A stretch of DNA of 64,000 bases, from positions 1 to 64,000 of the forward strand of contig JAVXHR010000011.1 in NCBI GenBank assembly GCA_036656795.1. Reading direction: 5' to 3'. The notes below the pieces were generated by a model. That model was not told where the DNA came from and ran no database searches. It worked only from the letters and a program-made list of their open reading frames with translations. This DNA comes from CAUPWF01 sp036656795. GTDB taxonomy: Bacteria > Bacillota > Clostridia > Lachnospirales > Lachnospiraceae. The position numbers were made by a program, and so were the translations under genes. Positions 44,699-54,148 of this stretch are shown in pieces; the stretch's first letter is position 1; each line of letters opens with the position of its first letter.

Positions 44699-46696
44699 AT
44701 GGATCATTTCGAATTAGTGTCTGAATATCAACCTACAGGGGACCAGCCACAAGCGATTAAAGAACTGGTAGAAGGTTTCCAATCAGGCAATCAATGTGAG
44801 ACGTTATTAGGAGTTACAGGCTCCGGCAAGACCTTTACTATGGCTAATGTAATCCAACAGTTAAATCACCCAACCCTTATTATTGCTCATAACAAAACAC
44901 TTGCAGCTCAGTTGTATGGAGAGTTCAAAGAATTCTTTCCTAATAATGCAGTAGAATACTTTGTATCATATTATGATTATTATCAACCGGAAGCATATGT
45001 GCCATCTTCCGATACCTATATTGCAAAAGACTCTTCGATTAATGATGAAATTGATAAATTACGTCATTCCGCTACAGCGGCTATTGCAGAGCGAAAAGAT
45101 GTAATTATTGTTGCCAGTGTTTCCTGTATCTACGGATTAGGAAGTCCAATTGATTACCAAGAGATGGTGATTTCACTTCGTCCCGGAATGGAAAGAGATC
45201 GAGATGAAGTAATGGAAAAGCTTATAGAGATACAATACGACCGCAATGACATGGATCTTCGCCGTGGTACATTTCGGGTGCGTGGTGATGTGCTAGAAGT
45301 GTTCCCAGCAGGTGCAGAAGAATATGTGATTAGAGTGGAATTTTTTGGAGATGAGATAGAAAGAATTACAGAAGTGGATACATTAACTGGTGAGATTAAG
45401 AATGAACTAAATCATGTGGCAATTTTTCCGGCATCTCACTATGTAGTTTCAAAAGATAGTATTGCGCGAGCTGTTTTGGAAATTGAAACAGAATTAGAAG
45501 AACAGATTCGTTATTTCAAAAGTGAAGACAAGCTGTTAGAAGCTCAGAGAATTTCTGAAAGAACTAATTTTGATATTGAGATGCTTAAAGAGACAGGGTT
45601 CTGTTCGGGTATTGAGAACTATTCCAGACATTTGACCGGATTAGAGCCGGGTCAGCCACCACATACACTTATAGATTATTTCCCGGAAGATTTTATGATT
45701 ATGATTGATGAATCTCATAAGACCATTCCACAGATTGGTGGCATGTATTCAGGAGACCAATCTAGAAAATCAACTTTAGTTGACTTTGGATTTAGACTTC
45801 CATCAGCAAAGGATAATCGCCCCTTGAATTTTCAAGAGTTTGAGAGCAAGGTAAATCAGATGCTGTTTGTATCGGCAACGCCGGGACCTTATGAAGAACA
45901 ACAGGAATTATTACGTGCGGAACAGGTTATTAGACCAACCGGACTTCTTGACCCGGATATTGAAGTGCGACCGGTAGAAGGGCAGATTGATGATTTAGTA
46001 GGAGAAGTGAATCACGAGATTAAACAGAAACACAAAGTGTTAATTACCACATTAACAAAACGTATGGCAGAAGATTTGACAGATTATATGCGAGAGCTTG
46101 GAATCCGAATCAAGTACCTCCATTCGGATATTGATACGCTAGAGCGAACAGAGATTATTCGAGATATGCGATTAGATGTGTTTGATGTTTTGGTAGGCAT
46201 TAATTTATTGAGAGAAGGTCTGGACATTCCGGAGATTACATTGGTGGCAATCTTGGATGCAGATAAGGAAGGGTTTTTACGTTCGGCAACTTCACTTATT
46301 CAGACAATTGGACGTGCTGCCAGAAATTCAGAAGGTCATGTGATTATGTATGGAGATAAAATGACCGATTCTATGAAGATTGCAATTCAAGAAACAAAGC
46401 GACGCAGAAAAGTGCAGCTAGAGTATAATGAGATGCATGGAATTACACCAATTACGATAAAAAAAGCAGTGCGAGATCTGATTAGTATCTCTAAGAAAGT
46501 TGCGGTAGAAGAGCTTCGTATGGAAAAAGATCCGGAGTCTATGAGCAAGGGCGAATTGGAGAAACTGATTAAAGAAGTACAAAAGAAGATGAAAAAGGCC
46601 GCAGCAGAATTGAATTTTGAAGCTGCAGCAGAATTAAGGGATAAATTCATTGAGTTAAAGAAACACTTAGAATATGATTTACATGAGGAAGAATAG
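44699..46696 (+). CDS. uvrB: Excinuclease ABC subunit B
   Basis: A 665-residue helicase-like damage verifier of nucleotide excision repair. It shows Walker A LGVTGSGKTF (about 39-48), the beta-hairpin region YYDYYQPEAY, the DEXH-type motif IMIDESHKTIP, motif VI QTIGRAARNSEG, and the C-terminal UVR helix that binds UvrC (EKLIKEVQKKMKKAAAELN... FEAAAELRDKF). Length is standard. uvrA begins one base after its stop. Confidence 0.98.
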   Translation: MDHFELVSEYQPTGDQPQAIKELVEGFQSGNQCETLLGVTGSGKTFTMANVIQQLNHPTLIIAHNKTLAAQLYGEFKEFFPNNAVEYFVSYYDYYQPEAYVPSSDTYIAKDSSINDEIDKLRHSATAAIAERKDVIIVASVSCIYGLGSPIDYQEMVISLRPGMERDRDEVMEKLIEIQYDRNDMDLRRGTFRVRGDVLEVFPAGAEEYVIRVEFFGDEIERITEVDTLTGEIKNELNHVAIFPASHYVVSKDSIARAVLEIETELEEQIRYFKSEDKLLEAQRISERTNFDIEMLKETGFCSGIENYSRHLTGLEPGQPPHTLIDYFPEDFMIMIDESHKTIPQIGGMYSGDQSRKSTLVDFGFRLPSAKDNRPLNFQEFESKVNQMLFVSATPGPYEEQQELLRAEQVIRPTGLLDPDIEVRPVEGQIDDLVGEVNHEIKQKHKVLITTLTKRMAEDLTDYMRELGIRIKYLHSDIDTLERTEIIRDMRLDVFDVLVGINLLREGLDIPEITLVAILDADKEGFLRSATSLIQTIGRAARNSEGHVIMYGDKMTDSMKIAIQETKRRRKVQLEYNEMHGITPITIKKAVRDLISISKKVAVEELRMEKDPESMSKGELEKLIKEVQKKMKKAAAELNFEAAAELRDKFIELKKHLEYDLHEEE

Positions 46697-46697
46697 A

Positions 46698-49550
46698 ATG
46701 GCAAAAAAGATAGATGGCAAACAATATATTAAAATACGTGGTGCCAATGAGCATAATTTGAAAAATATTGACATTGATATTCCGAGAAATGAGCTGGTAG
46801 TTCTAACGGGATTAAGTGGGTCGGGTAAATCGTCCCTTGCATTTGATACCATCTATGCTGAAGGACAACGACGATATATGGAATCGTTGTCTTCTTATGC
46901 AAGACAATTTTTGGGACAGATGGAAAAACCCAATGTGGAAAGTATTGAAGGATTATCACCGGCTATATCCATTGATCAGAAATCAACAAATAGAAATCCA
47001 CGTTCTACAGTTGGAACTGTAACAGAGGTATATGACTATTTCCGATTATTATATGCGCGTATTGGAATTCCACATTGCCCCAAATGTGGAAAGGAAATAA
47101 AAAAACAGACGGTAGACCAGATGGTAGACCAGGTATTAGAATTAGAGTCAGGAACAAAGATTCAATTATTAGCACCGGTGGTACGAGGACGAAAAGGAAC
47201 GCATACGAAATTATTCGACAGGGCAAAAAAGAGTGGATATGTACGCGTGCGTGTAGACGATAACCTGTACGAATTATCAGAAGAAATTGCATTAGATAAG
47301 AATGTCAAACATAATATAGAGATTATTGTAGATCGTTTAGTCGTAAAACAGGGAATTGAAAAGCGATTGACCGATTCCATAGAGAGTGTGCTTAACTTAT
47401 CAGATGGTCTGTTAATTGTAGATGTAATTGGAGGAGATCCCATTAATTTCAGCCAGAGTTTTTCTTGTCCGGATTGTGGAATTAGTATTGAGGAGATTGA
47501 ACCAAGAAGCTTCTCTTTTAATAATCCGTTTGGAGCTTGTCCGGAATGTGTCGGATTGGGATATAAGATGGAATTTGATATTGATCTGATGATACCAGAC
47601 CAAACCCTAAGTATTGATGAGGGTGCGATTATAGCAATGGGGTGGCAATCCTGTACAGATAAATCCAGTTATACAAGAGCAATTCTGGAAGCGCTTTGTA
47701 AAGAATATAAGTTTGATTTAAGTACACCATTTGTAAAATATCCAGAAAATATTAAACATATTCTTATTCATGGTACTGATGGGAAAGAAGTGAAGGTGTA
47801 TTATAAAGGGCAACGAGGAGAAGGGATTTATGATGTTGCATTTGAAGGACTGGTTAAGAGTGTGGAGCGTAGATATCGTGAGACCGGATCTGAAGTTATG
47901 AAAGCGGAATATGAAAGCTTTATGAGAATTACACCTTGTCATGAGTGTGGTGGACAGCGGTTGAAAAAAAGTGCACTGGCTGTTACAGTAGGAGATAAAA
48001 ATATTGCAGAGGTAACCACGTATTCTATTGGAAAACTCCAGGAATTTCTGGATAATCTAACCTTGACAAAGACCCAGGAGATGATTGGGGGACAGATACT
48101 TAAAGAGATTAAAGCACGCATTGGGTTTTTACTGAATGTAGGATTGGATTATCTTACATTGGCTCGTGCAACAGGAAGTTTATCGGGTGGTGAAGCACAA
48201 CGTATTCGATTAGCAACACAAATCGGATCAGGATTGGTTGGTGTGGCATATATACTAGACGAACCAAGCATTGGATTGCATCAAAGGGACAATGACAAAC
48301 TGTTGCATACATTAAAACATTTGCGCGACCTTGGCAATACATTGTTGGTTGTAGAGCACGATGAGGATACGATGTTAGAAGCGGATCATATCGTGGATAT
48401 AGGACCTGGTGCAGGGGAACATGGAGGCGAGGTAATTGCACAAGGTACAGCAAAAGAAATTATGAAGAATAAAAATTCGATTACCGGAGCTTATTTGAGT
48501 GGGAAATTATCTATCCCTATTCCGGAGAAACGAGAAAAAGCAACGGGTTATCTTAAGATTATAGGGGCTGCTGAGAATAACCTGAAGAATATTGATGTAC
48601 AGATTCCTCTTGGTATTATGACTTGCATAACGGGGGTGTCAGGATCTGGAAAAAGTTCTTTGATTAATGAAATCTTGTACAAAAAACTTGCAAAGGAGTT
48701 AAATCGTGCAAGAGTAATAGCAGGGAAACATGTAGCAATTGAAGGGATTGAGCAACTAGACAAAGTGATTAATATTGATCAATCTCCAATTGGCAGAACC
48801 CCGCGTTCCAATCCGGCAACATATACAGGGGTGTTTGATTTGATTCGGGATTTATTTGCGGCGACACCGGACGCAAAAGCACGTGGATATAAAAAAGGAC
48901 GGTTTAGCTTTAATGTGAAAGGTGGTCGTTGTGAGGCGTGTAGCGGAGATGGGATATTAAAGATTGAGATGCATTTTCTTCCCGATGTCTATGTACCATG
49001 TGAAGTATGTGGTGGGAAAAGATATAATCGGGAGACATTAGATGTTCAATATAAAGGGAAAAATATCTATGATGTATTAGATATGACAGTGGAAGAGGCT
49101 TTGCATTTTTTTGAACCTGTACCAAGCATACGAAGAAAGATGGAGACATTGTATGATGTTGGCCTGTCATATATTCGATTGGGGCAACCATCTACAACAT
49201 TATCCGGTGGAGAAGCACAGCGGATTAAATTAGCAACAGAATTAAGTAAACGAAGTACCGGGAAGACAGTTTATATCTTGGACGAGCCAACGACGGGTCT
49301 ACATTTTGCAGATGTTCATAAATTGACTGAAATCTTACGTCGTCTATCGGCAGATGGAAATACAGTTATTGTCATTGAACATAATCTAGATGTTATTAAG
49401 ACGGCGGACTATATTATTGATATTGGGCCAGAAGGTGGAGATAAGGGTGGTACCATTGTAGCCCAAGGAACACCAGAGGAAATTGCCAAGAATCCGAAGT
49501 CATATACAGGACAATATATTGATACAATGCTTAAGAAAAACAAAAAATAA
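46698..49550 (+). CDS. uvrA: Excinuclease ABC subunit A
   Basis: A 950-residue damage sensor with two ABC ATPase modules. The start at 46698 is behind GAGGAAG and gives a normal N-terminus. Module I has LSGSGKSSLAFDT and signature LSGGEAQRIRLA; module II has VSGSGKSSL and LSGGEAQRIKLA. Zinc fingers are visible at CPKCGKEIK (partner lost or remote), CPDCG...CPECVG, CHECGG and CEACSGDG...CEVCGGK. It is translationally adjacent to uvrB and followed by the mreB promoter. Confidence 0.98.
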   Translation: MAKKIDGKQYIKIRGANEHNLKNIDIDIPRNELVVLTGLSGSGKSSLAFDTIYAEGQRRYMESLSSYARQFLGQMEKPNVESIEGLSPAISIDQKSTNRNPRSTVGTVTEVYDYFRLLYARIGIPHCPKCGKEIKKQTVDQMVDQVLELESGTKIQLLAPVVRGRKGTHTKLFDRAKKSGYVRVRVDDNLYELSEEIALDKNVKHNIEIIVDRLVVKQGIEKRLTDSIESVLNLSDGLLIVDVIGGDPINFSQSFSCPDCGISIEEIEPRSFSFNNPFGACPECVGLGYKMEFDIDLMIPDQTLSIDEGAIIAMGWQSCTDKSSYTRAILEALCKEYKFDLSTPFVKYPENIKHILIHGTDGKEVKVYYKGQRGEGIYDVAFEGLVKSVERRYRETGSEVMKAEYESFMRITPCHECGGQRLKKSALAVTVGDKNIAEVTTYSIGKLQEFLDNLTLTKTQEMIGGQILKEIKARIGFLLNVGLDYLTLARATGSLSGGEAQRIRLATQIGSGLVGVAYILDEPSIGLHQRDNDKLLHTLKHLRDLGNTLLVVEHDEDTMLEADHIVDIGPGAGEHGGEVIAQGTAKEIMKNKNSITGAYLSGKLSIPIPEKREKATGYLKIIGAAENNLKNIDVQIPLGIMTCITGVSGSGKSSLINEILYKKLAKELNRARVIAGKHVAIEGIEQLDKVINIDQSPIGRTPRSNPATYTGVFDLIRDLFAATPDAKARGYKKGRFSFNVKGGRCEACSGDGILKIEMHFLPDVYVPCEVCGGKRYNRETLDVQYKGKNIYDVLDMTVEEALHFFEPVPSIRRKMETLYDVGLSYIRLGQPSTTLSGGEAQRIKLATELSKRSTGKTVYILDEPTTGLHFADVHKLTEILRRLSADGNTVIVIEHNLDVIKTADYIIDIGPEGGDKGGTIVAQGTPEEIAKNPKSYTGQYIDTMLKKNKK

Positions 49551-49559
49551 AAAAAAGGC

Positions 49560-49588
49560 TTTTCATTTGTGCGATAATTGATTATAAT
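49560..49588 (+). promoter_or_regulatory. Promoter of mreB
   Basis: TTTTCA (49560-49565), a 17-base spacer and consensus TATAAT (49583-49588). Confidence 0.55.
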
Positions 49589-49665
49589 AAAGCGTGTATG
49601 CATTGTGAAAGTACAGCAATTAAACAAATGATAATAGATAAAAGAGTAATGAAAGGAGAATTTAG

Positions 49666-50655
49666 ATGCCAGTAGATATTGGAATTGATTTAGGGACCGC
49701 AAGCATATTGGTGTATGTGAATGGAAAGGGCGTTGTATTAAAAGAACCATCAGTGGTTGCGTTTGATAGAGATACCAATGTAATTAAAGCAATTGGAGAA
49801 GAAGCAAGATTGATGCTTGGTAGAACACCAGGTAATATTATTGCCGTTCGACCACTGCGACAAGGGGTTATCTCAGATTATACAGTTACAGAGAAGATGA
49901 TTAAGTATTTTGTGCAAAAAGCCATGGGGAAACGTACCTTTAAAAAACCACGTATTAGTATCTGTGTACCAAGTGGTGTTACAGAGGTTGAGAAGAAAGC
50001 AGTAGAAGAAGCAACATTTGCGGCAGGAGCCAGAGAAGTGCATCTGATTGAAGAGCCGGTAGCAGCGGCAATAGGGGCAGGAATTGATATCGCAAAACCA
50101 TGCGGTAATATGATAGTAGATGTAGGTGGTGGAACTTCAGATGTAGCAGTTATCTCTCTGGGGGGGACAGTTGTGAATACCTCATTGAAGATTGCCGGTG
50201 ATGATTTTGATGAAGCAATTGTGAGATTTATGCGAAAAAAACATAACTTATTAATTGGAGAGCGTACCGCAGAAGACATTAAGATTCGTGTTGGGACAAC
50301 CTATCCATTAGTAGAAGATGAATCTATGGAAGTGCGAGGCCGTAATCTTGTAACAGGACTTCCAAAGACGGTAACAGTGACATCGTCGGAGACAGAAGAA
50401 GCATTGCGTGAGACAACAGGACAGATTGTAGAAGCAGTGATTTCAGTATTGGAGAGAACACCACCGGAATTATCAGCTGATATATTAGATCGCGGAATTG
50501 TATTAACAGGTGGTGGTGCAATGTTACGTGGATTGGAAGAACTTATTGAAGAAAAAACAGGGATTAATACAATGACTGCAGAAGAACCGATGCAGGTAGT
50601 TGCAATCGGAACCGGGCAATTTGTAGAATTTATGAGTGTGCGTAAAAACTTTTAA
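49666..50655 (+). CDS. mreB: Rod shape-determining actin homologue MreB/Mbl
   Basis: A 329-residue bacterial actin that guides the elongation machinery along the membrane. The phosphate-1 loop is IGIDLGTASILVYV, phosphate-2 IVDVGGGTSDVAVIS, adenosine loop LTGGGAMLRGL. EEPVAAAIGAG is the family hinge. No mreC or mreD follows, so this may be an Mbl/MreBH-type paralogue rather than the mreBCD copy. Length is typical of MreB. It is a single-gene unit with its own promoter and terminator. Confidence 0.95.
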   Translation: MPVDIGIDLGTASILVYVNGKGVVLKEPSVVAFDRDTNVIKAIGEEARLMLGRTPGNIIAVRPLRQGVISDYTVTEKMIKYFVQKAMGKRTFKKPRISICVPSGVTEVEKKAVEEATFAAGAREVHLIEEPVAAAIGAGIDIAKPCGNMIVDVGGGTSDVAVISLGGTVVNTSLKIAGDDFDEAIVRFMRKKHNLLIGERTAEDIKIRVGTTYPLVEDESMEVRGRNLVTGLPKTVTVTSSETEEALRETTGQIVEAVISVLERTPPELSADILDRGIVLTGGGAMLRGLEELIEEKTGINTMTAEEPMQVVAIGTGQFVEFMSVRKNF

Positions 50656-50689
50656 AATTCGAAGGAGCTGTTCTAAGAGCATATAAACG

Positions 50690-50720
50690 GAGGGCTGTCT
50701 CGTAAGAGGCGGTCCTTTTA
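50690..50720 (+). terminator. Terminator after mreB
   Basis: An 11-bp stem with three G-T pairs (AGGGCTGTCTC/GAGGCGGTCCT), a GTAA loop and a T-run. Confidence 0.75.
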
Positions 50721-50754
50721 TCACTATAAGATAATTTCTTGAAGAGGGATATTA

Positions 50755-52968
50755 ATGGAAAAAGTAATAGGATATGTGGAACATATTGTATATCGAAACG
50801 AAGATAATGGTTATACAGTTTTCAACCTGTCAAAAAAAGATGGGGACTTAACTTGTGTGGGGACATTTCTCTACATTGGAGAGGGAGAATTGTTGGAATT
50901 GTCGGGCAATTATACAGAACATATTACTTATGGAACACAGTTACAAGTAGTATCCCATGAGGTGAAGGAACCGGAGGATATCATATCAATTGAGCGATAT
51001 CTTGGTTCGGGAGCAGTTAAAGGACTTGGAGTTGCACTTGCAGGGCGAATCGTAAGAAAATTTAAAGAAGATACATTTCGTATTATTGAAGAAGAACCGG
51101 AACGATTAGCAGAAGTAAAAGGGATTAGCGAGCGAAAAGCCAGAGAAATTGCTGAGCAAGTAGAAGAAAAAAAAGATATGCGAAAAGCGATGATTTATTT
51201 GCAAAAATATGGTATTTCTACTGCACTTGCCGTGAAGATATATCAACATTACGGGCAAAGTGTATATCGAGTATTGGAAGAAAATCCCTATCAAGTAGCG
51301 GATCATGTTCCGGGTGTTGGATTTAAAACGGCAGATGAGATTGCGTCTAAGATAGGAATTCATACGGATTCAGATTTTCGTATTCGAAGTGGCATCTTTT
51401 ATACATTATTGCAAAGCATATCGGAGGGCCATGTGTATCTGCCACAAGAAAAATTGCTCTATCGAGCAGGTATATTGTTGGAAGTGAAAATTGATGATAT
51501 TCAAAAATATCTTATGGACCTTTCTATTGAGAAAAAAATTGTGCTAAAGCAGGTGGATGATGAAGTACGAGTGTACGCGGCACGCTATTATTATCTGGAA
51601 TTGAATGTAGCAAAGATGCTCCATGATCTGAATATTAGATATGATATTCCGGATATTGCAATCGAACAACGATTGCGCCGGATAGAAGAGAATGCAGAAT
51701 TATCGCTTGATGAGATGCAGCGCACAGCAGTACGGGAGTCTGTAAAGCAAGGAATTCTTGTAGTGACCGGTGGACCAGGTACCGGAAAAACAACTACGAT
51801 CAATGCTATGATTCGTTATTTTGAAAGTGAAGGGATGGATATCTACCTTGCGGCGCCTACAGGGCGTGCAGCAAAGCGAATGACAGAAGCAACAGGATAT
51901 GAAGCTCAGACCATTCATCGACTTTTGGAAATGAGTGGAAATCCAGAAGATGACGCTGACGTGAACGGTTTTCAACGAAATGAAGAAAACCCACTAGAAG
52001 CAGATGCGATTATTATAGATGAGATGTCTATGGTGGACCTTCCATTGATGCATGCATTATTACAAGCCATTACAGTAGGGACTCATCTTGTATTAGTTGG
52101 AGATCGAAACCAGTTACCGTCAGTGGGACCGGGGAGTATTCTCAAAGATATGATAGATTCTCATTGTTTTCCTGTGGTTACATTAACTAAGATATTTCGT
52201 CAAGCTAGTGAAAGTGATATTGTGGTGAATGCTCATAAGATTAATCGAGGGGAGCAGGTGGTACTAGATAATAAGAGTAAAGATTTTTTCTTTTTAAAAC
52301 GTCAAGATGCAAATACAATTATCAGCGTTATCATTACACTATTACAAAAAAAACTTCCAAAGTATGTAGATGCAACTACATATGAGATACAAGTGTTGAC
52401 GCCTATGCGAAAAGGTCTTCTGGGGGTGGAGCGACTGAATGGAATCTTGCAGGAATATCTAAATCCACCGAATCTGAAGAAGAAGGAGAAACAATACGGG
52501 GACCGTATCTTTCGAGAGGGCGATAAAGTGATGCAGATTAAGAACAACTATCAGCTAGAATGGGAAGTTGCAACACCTCATGGGATGGTGATTGACAAAG
52601 GACTTGGAGTTTTTAATGGCGATATGGGTATTATTTCAGAAATAAATACTTACAGTGAAACATTGGAAGTGGAATATGAGGAAAAACGTAAGATTACATA
52701 CCCCTTTAAACTATTAGATGAGTTGGAACTGGCTTATGCAATTACGATACATAAAGCGCAAGGAAGTGAATATCCGGCAGTAGTTATTCCCCTACTTGCG
52801 GGTCCCAGACAATTATATCATCGCAATCTTCTTTATACTGCCGTAACAAGAGCAAAACGATGTGTCACACTTGTGGGAAGTGATGAGACATTTCAAGAGA
52901 TGATTCATAATACAAATGAACAAAATAGATATACAAGTTTATCAGAACGCATAAGAGAATTTGAATAG
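50755..52968 (+). CDS. recD2: RecD2-type SF1B DNA helicase
   Basis: A 737-residue 5'-3' helicase of the RecD2/YrrC type found in bacteria without RecBCD. An N-terminal OB-like domain (VEHIVYRNEDNGYTVF) is followed by helix-hairpin-helix repeats (about 90-210; VKGISERKAREIAEQ, VPGVGFKTADEIA). The motor has Walker A GGPGTGKTTT (about 340), IIDEMSMVD, GDRNQLPSVGPG and the late motif AITIHKAQGSEYPAV with YTAVTRAK. Length is normal. comF follows six bases later. Confidence 0.95.
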   Translation: MEKVIGYVEHIVYRNEDNGYTVFNLSKKDGDLTCVGTFLYIGEGELLELSGNYTEHITYGTQLQVVSHEVKEPEDIISIERYLGSGAVKGLGVALAGRIVRKFKEDTFRIIEEEPERLAEVKGISERKAREIAEQVEEKKDMRKAMIYLQKYGISTALAVKIYQHYGQSVYRVLEENPYQVADHVPGVGFKTADEIASKIGIHTDSDFRIRSGIFYTLLQSISEGHVYLPQEKLLYRAGILLEVKIDDIQKYLMDLSIEKKIVLKQVDDEVRVYAARYYYLELNVAKMLHDLNIRYDIPDIAIEQRLRRIEENAELSLDEMQRTAVRESVKQGILVVTGGPGTGKTTTINAMIRYFESEGMDIYLAAPTGRAAKRMTEATGYEAQTIHRLLEMSGNPEDDADVNGFQRNEENPLEADAIIIDEMSMVDLPLMHALLQAITVGTHLVLVGDRNQLPSVGPGSILKDMIDSHCFPVVTLTKIFRQASESDIVVNAHKINRGEQVVLDNKSKDFFFLKRQDANTIISVIITLLQKKLPKYVDATTYEIQVLTPMRKGLLGVERLNGILQEYLNPPNLKKKEKQYGDRIFREGDKVMQIKNNYQLEWEVATPHGMVIDKGLGVFNGDMGIISEINTYSETLEVEYEEKRKITYPFKLLDELELAYAITIHKAQGSEYPAVVIPLLAGPRQLYHRNLLYTAVTRAKRCVTLVGSDETFQEMIHNTNEQNRYTSLSERIREFE

Positions 52969-52974
52969 CGAAAT

Positions 52975-53691
52975 ATGTCGAAAATCAAAAGAATAATAAA
53001 TAGCATACTATGCATATTATTTCCCCATACCTGCCCTTTTTGTGGAAAGGTAGAGGGACAACCGATATGCCAAAAGTGCTTGGAACAAATTGAATATATA
53101 AAAGAACCAAGGTGTAAGCGTTGTGGAAAACCATTGCGTTATGCAGAACATGAATATTGTTATGACTGCGCTCATCAGAACCACTATTATGAGGAGGGAC
53201 GCAGTTTGTGGTTACATAAACCTCCGGTTACGTGGTCTATCTACCAATTCAAATATCATAATCGCCGTATTTATGGTGTGTATTATGGAGAAGAGCTTGC
53301 AAAACATTATGGGGAACTGTTACATCATTGGGGAGTAGAATTATTGATTCCAATCCCACTTCATAAAAAGAAATATCGAAAACGGGGATACAATCAAGCA
53401 GAAATCATAGCAAAACAACTAAGCATTCAGACGGGAATACCCATGTCAACTACTGCAGTTTTTAGACAACGCTATACAAAACCACAGAAAGTGTTAGACC
53501 ATAGGACACGAAGTAGGAATATGAATGGTGCATTTAGACTTGCAAAGACATGGAAAGGTTCATTATGCGTGGCGCTTATAGACGACATCTATACAACGGG
53601 AAGTACAATAGATGCGGTGGCAAGACTTTTTATAGAAGCGGGGGTAGAAAAGGTATACTTTTTGACAGTAAGTATTGGACAAGGTTTCTGA
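52975..53691 (+). CDS. comF: ComF family protein
   Basis: A 238-residue protein of the ComF/GntX family linked to DNA uptake. The N-terminal zinc region has four CxxC-type pairs (CPFCGK, CQKC, CKRCGK, CYDC, about 18-63). The C-terminal phosphoribosyltransferase-like domain shows LLIPIPLHKKKYRKRGYNQAE and the PRPP loop ALIDDIYTTGSTIDA. Length is normal. The ribosome binding site is weak, so it may be translated by coupling to recD2. Confidence 0.93.
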   Translation: MSKIKRIINSILCILFPHTCPFCGKVEGQPICQKCLEQIEYIKEPRCKRCGKPLRYAEHEYCYDCAHQNHYYEEGRSLWLHKPPVTWSIYQFKYHNRRIYGVYYGEELAKHYGELLHHWGVELLIPIPLHKKKYRKRGYNQAEIIAKQLSIQTGIPMSTTAVFRQRYTKPQKVLDHRTRSRNMNGAFRLAKTWKGSLCVALIDDIYTTGSTIDAVARLFIEAGVEKVYFLTVSIGQGF

Positions 53692-53752
53692 TTATATGGT
53701 ATACTTAAAATAATGTTTAAAAGAGTTAAAGATTAAGTGCTGAGGTGATTTT

Positions 53753-54148
53753 ATGTTAAATGAAGAGCGAGTAAAACTTATGACAAAGCTTGCCTTATAT
53801 GAAGAAGGGCAAGGTAAAGAGGATATTGACGTTAGTGCATACTACCGAAAAGACTATTCGAGTTTTCATACTTTGGTTGCAGTATTATGGATTACAGTGG
53901 GATATGTAATTGCTGTGGGATTGGGAGTTGTGGCATTCATGGGGAAACTGATGAATCATTTTACGTTAAAAGTGATAATTATGCTTGCAGTTGGAATTAT
54001 AATTGGATATTTGATTATGATAATCACTTACGTAATTGTATGCAGTAAGATATATCAAAATCAGCATACACAAGCGCGTCAGCGAGTAAAACTCTTTAAT
54101 CGTGAATTGACACAGTTGAATAAGTTGTATGAGAGGGAGAAAAGATAG
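53753..54148 (+). CDS. Uncharacterised two-helix membrane protein upstream of cdaA
   Basis: A 131-residue protein with a charged N-terminal 40 residues, two strong membrane helices (about 44-66 and 74-100) separated by a short loop, and a basic, helical C-terminal tail (TQARQRVKLFNRELTQLNKLYEREKR) likely to form a coiled coil in the cytoplasm. I do not recognise a family. GAGGTG precedes the ATG. It is directly adjacent (no intervening base) to the next membrane protein and then cdaA-cdaR, so these likely work together. Confidence 0.75.
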   Translation: MLNEERVKLMTKLALYEEGQGKEDIDVSAYYRKDYSSFHTLVAVLWITVGYVIAVGLGVVAFMGKLMNHFTLKVIIMLAVGIIIGYLIMIITYVIVCSKIYQNQHTQARQRVKLFNRELTQLNKLYEREKR